Part shown: piece after piece, positions 50,468 to 59,040 of the stretch
Numbering within the stretch: position 1 is the first letter of the stretch
How the letters are laid out: every line of letters starts with the position of its first letter
Source of the DNA: CAYNYF01 sp964401385
Lineage (GTDB): Bacteria; Planctomycetota; Phycisphaerae; SM23-33
DNA: 64,000 nt
Assembly: GCA_964401385.1 (NCBI GenBank)
Contig: CAYNYF010000005.1
Span: 1 to 64,000, forward strand
Direction of reading: 5' to 3'
Translations under genes and position numbers: made by a program
Notes under the pieces: generated by a model
Databases searched by the model: none
Told to the model about the DNA's origin: nothing
The model's input: only the letters and a program-made list of their open reading frames with translations

Positions 50468-51454
50468 TCACGCCCCACCGGGCAACCTGTTCAGGGCCAA
50501 CTGCACGATCCGGTCGCAGAGCTGCTCGAAGCTGACGTTCGCGGCCGCGGCCGCCTTCGGCAGCAGCGAGTGAGACGTAAAGCCGGGAATCGTGTTGACC
50601 TCCAGCACGTGGGCGACGCCGGCCGGGGTAAGGATGAAGTCCACCCGGCTGAAGTCCCGACAGCCCAATGCCTTATGGGCAGTGACCGCGGCCGCCCGGA
50701 GGTGCTCGACCACGGCCGGCGGCAACTGCGTGTCCACGATGTACTCCGTGGCGTCGTCCTCGTACTTGGCGACGTAGTCGTAGAACTCCCGCGCGGGGCG
50801 AATCTCGACCACCGGCAGCGGCCTGTCGGCCAAGATGCCGACGGTCATCTCCCGCCCCTCGATGAACGCCTCGACCATTGCCCTGCCGTACCGGGCCAGC
50901 AGCCCTTCCAGGGCCGCGTCGCGGCTGGCGTCGTCGCGGGCGATGATGACGTCCACGCTGGAGCCGCCATCGACGGGCTTGAGCACGCACGGCGGCGGCA
51001 CGCCCGCCAGCAGCCCACCCCAGTCCGGCGGCGAAAGCCCCCCGTCGACCACCACCCAATCCGGCGTCGCCAGCCCCGCCCGGCGGAACAGCCGCTTGCT
51101 GGCGTCCTTGTCCATCGCCAGCTCCGAGGCGGACGGGCCGGAGCCCACGTACCTCAGGCCCCGCTGCTCGCACAGCCGCTGGACCTGGCCGTTCTCGCCG
51201 AAGGCCCCGTGCACGGCGATGAACACCATCTCGATGCCCTCGCGGTCCAGGGCGGCGGTGTCTTCGGGGCCGACGTCGGCGGCGGTGACCCGGTGCCCGC
51301 AGCGCCGCAGCGCCTCGGCCACGGCTCGGCCGGACAGCAACGATACCTCGCGCTCGCTGCCGGGCCCACCCATGAGCACGGTGATGTCCAGCGGGCGGGT
51401 TCTACGGCCCGCCACGTCGATGGCGCCTTGGGCTGCGAGGGGCTCTGCCGGCAT
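50468..51454 (-). CDS. ddl: D-alanine--D-alanine ligase
   Basis: 328 residues, ATP-grasp. Joins two D-Ala for the peptidoglycan stem. M-G-G-P-G-S-E-R-E-V-S-L-L-S-G near the start (family G-G-x-S-x-E-x-x-V-S), H-G-A-F-G-E-N-G-Q-V-Q, V-L-K-P-V-D-G-G-S-S-V-D-V (ATP loop), Y-V-D/I-V-D-T-Q, and C-R-D-F-S-R-V-D-F then E-V-N-T-I-P-G-F-T. About 3 bases after murB. A 25-residue N-terminal extension precedes the domain. Confidence 0.95.
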   Translation of the reverse strand: MPAEPLAAQGAIDVAGRRTRPLDITVLMGGPGSEREVSLLSGRAVAEALRRCGHRVTAADVGPEDTAALDREGIEMVFIAVHGAFGENGQVQRLCEQRGLRYVGSGPSASELAMDKDASKRLFRRAGLATPDWVVVDGGLSPPDWGGLLAGVPPPCVLKPVDGGSSVDVIIARDDASRDAALEGLLARYGRAMVEAFIEGREMTVGILADRPLPVVEIRPAREFYDYVAKYEDDATEYIVDTQLPPAVVEHLRAAAVTAHKALGCRDFSRVDFILTPAGVAHVLEVNTIPGFTSHSLLPKAAAAANVSFEQLCDRIVQLALNRLPGGA

Positions 51455-51457
51455 GGC

Positions 51458-52342
51458 TCACCAGACCTCCACTTCCAGTTCCAGATACACTTCCCAGCGC
51501 TTGTAGACGTCCTCGCGGATGATGTTGATCAGTTTCAGCACGTCGGAAGCCCGCGTCCCCGGGTCAGCGATGATGAAGTTGGCGTGCCTGTCCGAGACCT
51601 GTGCCCCGCCGGTGCGGCGGCCCTTCAGGCCGGACTTGTCGATCAGGGCCCCGGCCGACAGGCCCCGGGGGTTCTTGAAGATGCAGCCGGCGCTGCGGAC
51701 CCACAGCGGCTGGGTGTTCTTCTTGTAGATCCAGATACGTTTGACCTGGTTGAGGATCCTGCGCGGGTCGTCGGGCATCAGCCGAAACTGGGCGCCGAGG
51801 ATGACCTTGGCGGAGATGTTGGTGTGGCGGTAGCCGAAGACCAGCTCCCCGCGGAGGCGGGTGAAGCCGACGCCGTCGCTGTCCATCAGGTCGACCGACT
51901 CGACCATGTTGCCGATGTCGCCGAAGGCCCCGCCGGCGTTCATCCGTACCGCCCCGCCGATGCTGCCGGGGATGCCGGCCAGGCATTCCATTCCGCTCAT
52001 CCCCTCCCGCACCGAGCGCAGCACTATCCGGTGCAGCTCGGCCGCCGCCCCCGCCTCCACGCCGTCCTTAGTGAAGCGCACCCGCCCGAACGTCTCGCCG
52101 GCCAGACGCACCACCGCCCCGCGTACGCCGGAATCGTCGATCAGAAGGTTCGCCCCGCCGCCCAGGATGCGCACGGGAACCTCGTTCTCCCGGCAGCGCC
52201 GGAGCACCTCCGCCAACTGCTCCGGCGTGGTCGGCTCGATGAAGTACTGCGCCGGCCCGCCGATGCGCATCCACGTATACGAGGCCAGCGGCACTTCCGT
52301 CTTAACGATCTGTTCCAAGCCAGCGAACAATGTCATCCGCAA
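51458..52342 (-). CDS. murB: UDP-N-acetylenolpyruvoylglucosamine reductase
   Basis: 294 residues. FAD enzyme that reduces UDP-GlcNAc-enolpyruvate to UDP-MurNAc. Y-T-W-M-R-I-G-G-P-A near residue 22, I-L-G-G-G-A-N-L-L, G-I-P-G-S-I-G-G-A-V-R-M-N-A-G-G (FAD loop), and the proton-donor loop R-S-A-G-C-I-F-K-N-P with Cys where E. coli MurB has Ser. It overlaps murC by 41 bases. Confidence 0.95.
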   Translation of the reverse strand: MRMTLFAGLEQIVKTEVPLASYTWMRIGGPAQYFIEPTTPEQLAEVLRRCRENEVPVRILGGGANLLIDDSGVRGAVVRLAGETFGRVRFTKDGVEAGAAAELHRIVLRSVREGMSGMECLAGIPGSIGGAVRMNAGGAFGDIGNMVESVDLMDSDGVGFTRLRGELVFGYRHTNISAKVILGAQFRLMPDDPRRILNQVKRIWIYKKNTQPLWVRSAGCIFKNPRGLSAGALIDKSGLKGRRTGGAQVSDRHANFIIADPGTRASDVLKLINIIREDVYKRWEVYLELEVEVW

Positions 52343-53744
52343 CTTCCCAGATGTTGCCCGCCCCCATGGTTACCACCAGGTCGCCCGGGGCCAGAGAGGC
52401 CTTCAGGTGTCGGCTGATCGACTCAAAGCTGTTCCGGTAGACCGCGTCGCCGCCGTTGAGGCGAATCTGAGCGACCAGGTCTTCGGCGGAGATGTATTCC
52501 TTTTCGCGCTCGCTGTCGCGGACGAAGTAGATGTCCGGGACGATGACGCGGTCGGCGGCGCCGAAGCTGCGGGCGAAGTCCTTCAGCAAGAAGCGCGTGC
52601 GCGAGTGCTGGTGCGGCTGGAAGACGCACCAGATCCGCTGCGGCAGGAAGAACTCGCGAATGGCCCGCAGCGTCACCTGGATCTCGGTGGGGTGGTGGGC
52701 GTAGTCGTCGACCACGGTGACGCCGCCGAGGGCGGCCTTGATGGTGAGCCGGCGATACACGCCCTCGAAGCCGGCGACGGCCTTCGCGATCTGGGCGGGG
52801 CTGAGCCCGGCCTGATGCAGCAGCCCGGCCGCCGCCAGGGCATTATAGACTTGGTGCAGCCCGGGAAGCTGAAGCGCCATCCTGCAAAAGCGCTTTCCGC
52901 CCAGCAGCACGTCGAACCGGAAGCGGCCGCGGTCGGCCCTCAAGTTGCTCGCCCGCCACAGCGGGTCGTCCTCCACGCCGAACGTCTGCACCTCGCAGGT
53001 TGCCTCGCGCACCGCCTGCATGACGTTGCGGTCGTCGCCGTTGGCCATCAGCAGCCCGCGGGCGGGCAGCTTGGACGCGAACGCCCGGAAGGCCTCCACG
53101 ATGGCGGCAATGTCGGCATAGCAGTCCAGGTGGTCCTCCTCGATGTTCAGAATGGCCGCGTACATCGCGGAGAGGTTCAGGAAGGAGCGGTCGAACTCGC
53201 AGGCCTCGGCGACGAAATGCCGGCCCGCGCCGACGCCGCTGGGCCCGCCGAGCTGGGCGACGGTCGCCCCGATGATGAAGGACGGGTCCATGCCCGCCGA
53301 CGCCAGGGCGTAGGCGACCAGGGCCGTGGTGGTGGACTTTCCGTGGGTGCCGGCGACGGCGATGCCGCAGCGGTCGCCCATCAGCCGCCCCAACATCTGG
53401 CTATACTTGATCACCTCCGCCCCGCGCTGCCGAGCGGCCAGCAGCTCCGGGTTGGCCTCGTGAATCGCGGCCGAGTACACCACCAGGTCCAGCTTCTCCG
53501 GCAGGTTCTCCGCCCGCTGGCCCACGGTCACGCCGGCCCCGTGAGCGGCCAAGTCCTGTAGCGCGGCCGAGTCGGCCTGGTCGGAGCCGCTGACGGTCGC
53601 CCCGCGGGCCAGAAGCATCCTCGCCAGGGCGCGCATGCCCGATCCGCCCATGCCGATCAGGTGCACCCGCCGGCGGAGATACTTGGCCTCGGCCACCCCG
53701 GCGGCGGCGAATGTCCTCCGCTCAGTTTCCATCGGTCTCAGCAT
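52302..53744 (-). CDS. murC: UDP-N-acetylmuramate--L-alanine ligase
   Basis: 480 residues. Adds L-Ala to UDP-MurNAc. G-M-G-G-S-G-M-R-A-L at the N-terminus, ATP loop A-G-T-H-G-K-S-T-T, central N-I-E-E-D-H-L-D, and D-D-Y-A-H-H-P-T-E (Mur C-terminal domain). ATG 53744 or 53732 both possible. Its downstream overlap with murB suggests coupled translation; about 150 repeat-bearing bases separate it from murG upstream. Confidence 0.95.
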   Translation of the reverse strand: MLRPMETERRTFAAAGVAEAKYLRRRVHLIGMGGSGMRALARMLLARGATVSGSDQADSAALQDLAAHGAGVTVGQRAENLPEKLDLVVYSAAIHEANPELLAARQRGAEVIKYSQMLGRLMGDRCGIAVAGTHGKSTTTALVAYALASAGMDPSFIIGATVAQLGGPSGVGAGRHFVAEACEFDRSFLNLSAMYAAILNIEEDHLDCYADIAAIVEAFRAFASKLPARGLLMANGDDRNVMQAVREATCEVQTFGVEDDPLWRASNLRADRGRFRFDVLLGGKRFCRMALQLPGLHQVYNALAAAGLLHQAGLSPAQIAKAVAGFEGVYRRLTIKAALGGVTVVDDYAHHPTEIQVTLRAIREFFLPQRIWCVFQPHQHSRTRFLLKDFARSFGAADRVIVPDIYFVRDSEREKEYISAEDLVAQIRLNGGDAVYRNSFESISRHLKASLAPGDLVVTMGAGNIWEVADDIVRWLGTDR

Positions 53745-53897
53745 AGTAGTTACTCACACACGTCCCTGTCAAACTCGCCCAACCGCCACTCTCGTTGCAG
53801 CTTTCGGCCTCCCGCTTTCAGTTTTCAGCTTTCAGCTTTGCCCTTCGCTCTTCGTCTTTTTCAAATCGCGCGGACTTTGACAAAGCCCGCGTAGTAC
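53745..53897. repeat. murG-murC spacer carrying a dispersed repeat
   Basis: This 153-base gap contains a run of CTTTCAG/CAGCTTT units. Positions 53814-53840 are the exact reverse complement of 58938-58964 in the murE-murF spacer. A near-palindrome, CGCGGACTTTG / CAAAGCCCGCG, follows at about 53869-53891. No gene or clear terminator is visible. Confidence 0.75.
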
Positions 53898-55028
53898 TTA
53901 TCGCCCGGTGGAGGAATTTTGCTTTAGCCCGGTCAACCAGCGGGCGACGGCTTCGGCCGCGCCGGGGCGGGCGAGCGCCTCCGCGGCCGAGCGCATCGCC
54001 TCCAACCGCGACGGGTCCCGCAGGATCGGCAGCAGGGCCTCGCGCAGCGCCTGGGCGTTGAGTGCCCGGTCGCGGGCATCGATCACCTCCACGGCCGCGC
54101 CGGCCGATACTAAGGCGGCGGCGTTGTGGCGCTGGTGCTGGTCGCGGTGATACGGATACGGCATGAGCACGGCCGGAGTGGCGGTGGCGGTCAGCTCGGC
54201 CACGGTCGATGCCCCCGCTCGACTGAGCACGACGTCGGCCAGGGCGTAGGCAAGGTCCATCCGCTGGCAGAACTCCAGCAGCGTCCACCGCATCCTGCTG
54301 CCGGCGAGGGCCGCCCGCACTTCGTCGGCCTTGCCCGGCCCGGCCACGTGCAGGAGCTGCCAGCCAGCGGCCAGCTCGTCCAGGTCGTCCACGATTTCGG
54401 CGACCGCCTGATTGATGTTGGCGGCCCCCTGGCTGCCGGCGGCGACCAGCAGGGTTTTGCGATCACCGCCCAGCGACCACAGCTTCCGGCCCTCGGCCGG
54501 ATCGCCCCGCACCAACGCCTGCCGCACGGGACAGCCCACCAGCCGCGATTTGGCTCCGCCGCGGCCAAGGTCGGCCGCCGTCCGCTCGAACTGCGTAAAG
54601 ATCACCCCCGCCCGCCGGGCCAGGTGGCGGTTGGCCGCGCCGGCCACGGCGTCGATGCAGAGCAGGCCCGTTCGCACGCCGGCGCGAGCGGCCGCGCGGA
54701 CCACCGGAACGGCGGCGAATCCGCCCAGCCCCAGCACCGCCGCCGGACGGACGTCGGCCAGCAACTCGCCGGCCAGCCGCGCCGACGACACCCAGCGACG
54801 CAGGAACTTTCCCCAGCCGCGCAGGCCGCGCGGCGGCGGGCAGATCGGCTGGGCGACGAAGGCATACGGCGTGGAGGAGAGGATCCGCCGGTCAATGTCG
54901 CGATCCGAGCAGGCGAAGACGATCTGGGCGTCGCCCTGCATCTCCAGCAGCCGCTCGACCACGGCCAGGGCCGGATACAGGTGCCCGCCGGTGCCCCCCC
55001 CGGCGAAGATGTACGCTGGTCGGCTCAT
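53898..55028 (-). CDS. murG: UDP-GlcNAc:lipid I N-acetylglucosaminyltransferase
   Basis: 376 residues. Makes lipid II on the cytoplasmic face of the membrane. Glycine loops F-A-G-G-G-T-G-G-H-L-Y-P-A-L at residues 8-21 and A-A-G-S-Q-G-A-A near 210, then the sugar-nucleotide site S-R-A-G-A-S-T-V-A-E and Y-P-Y-H-R-D-Q-H-Q. It lies about 78 bases after ftsW. Confidence 0.95.
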   Translation of the reverse strand: MSRPAYIFAGGGTGGHLYPALAVVERLLEMQGDAQIVFACSDRDIDRRILSSTPYAFVAQPICPPPRGLRGWGKFLRRWVSSARLAGELLADVRPAAVLGLGGFAAVPVVRAAARAGVRTGLLCIDAVAGAANRHLARRAGVIFTQFERTAADLGRGGAKSRLVGCPVRQALVRGDPAEGRKLWSLGGDRKTLLVAAGSQGAANINQAVAEIVDDLDELAAGWQLLHVAGPGKADEVRAALAGSRMRWTLLEFCQRMDLAYALADVVLSRAGASTVAELTATATPAVLMPYPYHRDQHQRHNAAALVSAGAAVEVIDARDRALNAQALREALLPILRDPSRLEAMRSAAEALARPGAAEAVARWLTGLKQNSSTGR

Positions 55029-55106
55029 GCACCACCACGGGCGGCCGCCAACGGAATCGCCAGGCGCAGGCCGGATTCCGGCGGGCGGCGCGACATTTGT
55101 GCTCCG

Positions 55107-56273
55107 TCATTCATTGGCCATCAGGCGTTCGGCGCTCGTCATTTTCTTGCGCGCGCTCACTGAGACGATCATGGCCGTCGCCGCCGACATTGCCAGCAGC
55201 GAACTCCCGCCGGCCGAGACGAACGGCAGCGACACGCCGGTCGGCGGCAGGCACACCGCGTTCACGGCGACGTGCATGACCGCCTGCAAGCCGATGAGGA
55301 AGCCGAGCCCTCCCGCGAGCAGGGCGCCGAGGCGATCGCCGGCCGTCCGCGCCGCCCGATACGCCAGCAGCAGCCAGACCAGCAGCAGGGCGATGACCAC
55401 CCCCGCCCCGATCGCGCCCAGCTCCTGGCAGATCATGGCGAAGATGAAGTCGGTGCCGGCCTCGGGCAGATATCCGTACTTCGCCACCCCGCCGCCGACC
55501 CCGGCCGGCGCCGCCCCGGAGGCGACGGCGATCAGGGCCTGCCGCGGCTGGTAGGCCGACGGGTTGGTCGTGCTGAACGGATCCCAGAAGGCCGTGATCC
55601 TCGCCCACCGGTGCGGGTCGCAGACGACGAACTTATAGAAGCCGGCGGCGGCGAGCGGCAGCAGGGCCAGCACGTACAGCCACGGCACGCCGCCCATCAG
55701 CAGCAGCACGGCCGAGGCGATGGCGATGATCGCGGCCGTGCCGAAGTCCTGCGTGACCACCAGCGCGATGCCCAGCCCGATCAGCCCAACGGCCGGCAGG
55801 AACGTCCGAGTGAAACTCCGCGGGCGGACGCCCGGGCGGCTGAGCAGTCCCGCCAGAAAGACCAGCACACCGAACTTGAGCACCTCGGAGGGCTGAAACC
55901 CCACCGGGCCGAACTGGAGGAAACGCAGCGTCCCGCGGATGTCTCTGCCGAACACCAGCACCGCCGCGGCGCTGCAAAGGCCAACGACCAGCAGCGCTTC
56001 GGCCGGCGTGGGCAGCCGTCGGCCCCAGGGCCGGCGGACAAGCCAGCGATAGTCCAGCCGCCACAGCAGCAGGAGCAGCAGCAGCCCGCTGGTCGCGAAG
56101 AGTAGTTGCCGGACATCGCGGCGATAGTACCACTTCGCCCCGGCCGCCGTTGGGAAGGAGGTGCTGAAGACCATCACCGCCCCCAGGGCCATCAACGCCA
56201 GCGTCGTCAGGATCAGGGCCTCGCCGCCCGGGTTGTCCCGCAACGCGATCCGTCCAGGCTTTCCGCCTTCCAT
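55107..56273 (-). CDS. ftsW: SEDS glycosyltransferase FtsW
   Basis: 388 residues with about ten membrane helices. Septal peptidoglycan polymerase working with FtsI. Signature features: F-S-T-S-F-P-x-A near residue 37, Q-P-S-E-V-L-K-F, D-F-G-T-A-A-I-I, the F-I-F-A-M-I-C-Q-E-L-G motif, and C-L-P-P-T-G-V-S-L-P-F-V-S-A-G-G-S-S near the C-terminus. Immediately upstream is the inverted-repeat gap where murD would be expected. Confidence 0.93.
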   Translation of the reverse strand: MEGGKPGRIALRDNPGGEALILTTLALMALGAVMVFSTSFPTAAGAKWYYRRDVRQLLFATSGLLLLLLLWRLDYRWLVRRPWGRRLPTPAEALLVVGLCSAAAVLVFGRDIRGTLRFLQFGPVGFQPSEVLKFGVLVFLAGLLSRPGVRPRSFTRTFLPAVGLIGLGIALVVTQDFGTAAIIAIASAVLLLMGGVPWLYVLALLPLAAAGFYKFVVCDPHRWARITAFWDPFSTTNPSAYQPRQALIAVASGAAPAGVGGGVAKYGYLPEAGTDFIFAMICQELGAIGAGVVIALLLVWLLLAYRAARTAGDRLGALLAGGLGFLIGLQAVMHVAVNAVCLPPTGVSLPFVSAGGSSLLAMSAATAMIVSVSARKKMTSAERLMANE

Positions 56274-56283
56274 GGCGTCCTCC

Positions 56284-56347
56284 AGAACGCGAATTCGAGC
56301 AAATCACGAGAAGAAACAGAACGCGAACTCGCGCGAATTCGCGTTCT
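56284..56347. repeat. Perfect 14-bp inverted repeat in the mraY-ftsW gap
   Basis: AGAACGCGAATTCG (56284-56297) and CGAATTCGCGTTCT (56334-56347) are exact reverse complements with 36 bases between, and a partial third copy (AGAACGCGAACTCG) lies inside. The right arm touches the mraY stop codon. The element fills the 73-base gap in which murD would be expected by gene order. Confidence 0.8.
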
Positions 56348-57468
56348 CAGCGGAGTTTCAGCGTCGCCAAAGCCACGGCCGCGCACAGGATGCCCAGCAG
56401 CCAGAAGCGGACCACCACCTTGGACTCCGCCCAGCCGGCCAGGTGGAAATGATGATGGACCGGTGCACAGCGGAACAGCCGCCGGCCGCCGGTGCCCTTG
56501 AAATACAGAATCTGCATCAGCACGCTGACGGCTTCCATGACGAACACGCCGCCGGCGAGGAACAGCATCAGCTCGTGCCGGGTGACCACGGCGATGTAGC
56601 CGATCAGCCCCCCCAGCGGCAGCGAGCCGGTGTCGCCCATGAACACCTGCGCCGGCAGGCAGTTGTACCACAAGAACCCCACGCAGGCGCCGACCATGGC
56701 CGCGCACACCACCGTCAGCTCCGCCGCCTCCGGCACGAAGGGCAGGCGGAAGACGTTGGCCCAATCGTGCACGCCGGCCACCCACGCCAACACCAGAAAC
56801 ACGCCGGTGACCATGACCATGCAGCCGCCGGCCAGCCCGTCCATGCCGTCGGTGAGGTTGACGGCGTTGGAGGAACCGGTGATGACCAACACCCCGATGA
56901 TCACGAACGCCAGCAGCGGCAGGTGCAACGGCTGGGCCCGGAAGGGGAAGTAAAAGTTCTGGACGGCGTTGATGAGTCTGCCATCGTAGTCCTCGTAGAA
57001 GCTCTCGCGCCCGTGGCTGTAGATGAAGATGGTCAGCAGCACCCCCAAGCAGACCTGGAAGACGATCTTCTCCCACATCTTCAGCCCGTCGCGGGTGGAG
57101 CCTTCGCCGCTGCCGGGGCGGCCTTGGCGCAGCTTGAACCAGTCGTCGAAAGCCCCCACCCCCCCCAGCCAGATCAGGGCGAACAACGCCAGCCGCACGT
57201 ACATGCTGTCCAGGTCTGCCAGCAGCAGCGTGCTCAGAAAGATCGCCAGCACGATCAGGGCGCCGCCCATGGTGGGCGTGGCCGACTTGTGGCGGGTCAG
57301 CTCGTTCAGGGCGGCGTGGTCGAACTCCGGGCGGTCGCCCAGCTTCTTGCGAATCAGGAAGCGGATCATCCGCGGGCTCAGCAGCACCACCACCAGAAAG
57401 CTCACCACGGCCGCGCACACCATCCGCAGGATCAACTGCGTCCCGCCGAAAAGCAGGTCGGTCAGCAC
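56347..57468 (-). CDS. mraY: Phospho-N-acetylmuramoyl-pentapeptide transferase
   Basis: 373 residues, about ten membrane helices. Makes lipid I. Family segments: T-P-T-M-G-G-A-L-I near residue 62, L-I-W-L-G-G-V-G-A-F-D-D-W-F-K, N-A-V-N-L-T-D-G-M-D-G-L-A-G-G and the late V-H-H-H-F-H-L-A-G-W (His cluster of the active site). It overlaps the end of murF by 7 bases. Confidence 0.96.
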   Translation of the reverse strand: MLTDLLFGGTQLILRMVCAAVVSFLVVVLLSPRMIRFLIRKKLGDRPEFDHAALNELTRHKSATPTMGGALIVLAIFLSTLLLADLDSMYVRLALFALIWLGGVGAFDDWFKLRQGRPGSGEGSTRDGLKMWEKIVFQVCLGVLLTIFIYSHGRESFYEDYDGRLINAVQNFYFPFRAQPLHLPLLAFVIIGVLVITGSSNAVNLTDGMDGLAGGCMVMVTGVFLVLAWVAGVHDWANVFRLPFVPEAAELTVVCAAMVGACVGFLWYNCLPAQVFMGDTGSLPLGGLIGYIAVVTRHELMLFLAGGVFVMEAVSVLMQILYFKGTGGRRLFRCAPVHHHFHLAGWAESKVVVRFWLLGILCAAVALATLKLR

Positions 57469-58883
57469 TTGGGCTTTGCCTTTCTGGTCTTGCCCGCCCG
57501 CCTAGCGGGGGCGAAGGCCGCCTGAATTTTGCCTACCAGCCGCTCCATCCCCATCGCCCGGGAGCCCTTGAGCAGGACGACGTCGCCGCTCTTGAGCATC
57601 TTCGGCAGCCTCCTGCACGCGGCCTCGACGGAGGCGATCTGCTCTGTCTGGACGTTGTCGCCCGCGGCCGCGGCGGCGATCTGCCGGCCCAGCGGACCCA
57701 CCCCCACGAGCAGGTCCACCCGGCAGCGGGACAGCGCCTCGCCGGCGGCCCGATGCAGCTCGTCGCTTCGCGGGCCCAGCTCCAGCATGTCGCCGGCGAC
57801 GATGACGCGGCGCTTGCCGGGGAAGCTCGCCAGCGTCTCGCCGGCCGCCAGCAGCGAGGCCGGATTGGCGTTGTAGGCGTCGTTGACGATGGTGACCGCG
57901 CCGGCGGGTACCCGCTCCAGCCGCATTTCCAGGCCGGTGTAATCGCCCAGGGCCTCGGCCGCCGCCCGCGGGTCCATGCCGAACCGCTGAGCGACCCCGA
58001 TCGCTGCAAGGGCGTTGAGGGCGTTGTGCTTGCCCGGCACCGACAGCTCCGCCCACGTCCGGCCGTTCAGCTCGAAGCGGCACCGGCCGTCGCCGGCCTC
58101 ATAGCCGGTCAGGCGCAGCTCGGCCGAGTCGCTCTCGCCGAAGCCCACCCGCCGCACGTCGTAGGCACGCACTGCCCGTTCCAGCGGCTCGCTGTCGGCC
58201 CAGATCACGCCCAGGCCGGATGGACCCAACCCCCCAAGAATCGCCGCCTTCTCGGCCGCGATGTGCTCCAGGTCCATCAGCTTCTCCAGGTGCGTCTCAG
58301 CCACCGAGGTGATCACGGCCACGTCCGGGCGAACGATGCCCGTCAGGGCGGCGATCTCACCGGGGGCGTTGGAGCCGATCTCGCAGATGACGTAATCGTC
58401 GTCGGCGGCCGCGTCGAATATCGTCAGCGGCACGCCCACGTCGTTGTTGAAGCTCTTGGGCCCGGCGCGGCCTTTGAGCCGCCGGGAGAGAATCCGGTCG
58501 ATCATGCCCTTGACGGTGGTCTTCCCGTTGGAGCCGGTCACGCCCACGAAGCTCGCGGCCAGGTGTTGCCGGACCGACCCCGCCAGCTTGCCCAGCGCTA
58601 CCCGGGTGTCGGCGACGCCGACCACGCCGCCGGCGAACCACCCCATGACCTGCTCGTCCAGGGTCGCGCCGAAGTCCACCACGGCCGCGACGCAGCCAGC
58701 CGCGGCGGCCTGCGGCAGGAAGTCGTGCCCGTCGAAGTTCGGCCCGCGCAGGGCGAAGAACACGTCGCCGGCCCGGGCCGTGCGCGAATCGACTGAGACG
58801 CCCTCGATCGGCACCATCTCCGCCGGCGAGCGCCACCCGCCGCGAACCGCCCCTCGAAGCTCTTCCGGCATCAACCGTCGCAT
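57462..58883 (-). CDS. murF: UDP-MurNAc-tripeptide--D-Ala-D-Ala ligase
   Basis: 473 residues. Adds D-Ala-D-Ala to the peptidoglycan precursor. S-V-D-S-R-T near residue 31, ATP loop T-G-S-N-G-K-T-T-V-K, F-N-N-D-V-G-V-P-L-T, G-S-N-A-P-G-E-I and V-N-D-A-Y-N-A-N-P are all standard for MurF. Basic tail of about 15 residues. Separated from murE by a 157-base repeat-bearing spacer. Confidence 0.96.
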   Translation of the reverse strand: MRRLMPEELRGAVRGGWRSPAEMVPIEGVSVDSRTARAGDVFFALRGPNFDGHDFLPQAAAAGCVAAVVDFGATLDEQVMGWFAGGVVGVADTRVALGKLAGSVRQHLAASFVGVTGSNGKTTVKGMIDRILSRRLKGRAGPKSFNNDVGVPLTIFDAAADDDYVICEIGSNAPGEIAALTGIVRPDVAVITSVAETHLEKLMDLEHIAAEKAAILGGLGPSGLGVIWADSEPLERAVRAYDVRRVGFGESDSAELRLTGYEAGDGRCRFELNGRTWAELSVPGKHNALNALAAIGVAQRFGMDPRAAAEALGDYTGLEMRLERVPAGAVTIVNDAYNANPASLLAAGETLASFPGKRRVIVAGDMLELGPRSDELHRAAGEALSRCRVDLLVGVGPLGRQIAAAAAGDNVQTEQIASVEAACRRLPKMLKSGDVVLLKGSRAMGMERLVGKIQAAFAPARRAGKTRKAKPKC

Positions 58884-59040
58884 GATCGTCGCTATATCCT
58901 ACCCCGCCCTCGGAAAACTTTACACGCGAGAAGGAGACAAAGCTGAAAGCTGAAAACTGAAAGCTGAAAAAAGCCAAACGGTCCGTTACGCTCGCGTCGT
59001 CTTTCAGCTTTTAGCTTCTAGCTTTCAGTTTTCATTTTTC
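58884..59040. repeat. murE-murF spacer with dispersed and local inverted repeats
   Basis: Positions 58938-58964 match the reverse complement of 53814-53840 exactly over 27 bases. Within the spacer, GAAAACTGAAAGCT (58952-58965) and AGCTTTCAGTTTTC (59020-59033) form a 14-bp inverted repeat, so a long hairpin is possible. Built of repeated 7-8 base AGCTGAAA-type units. No gene. Confidence 0.8.
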
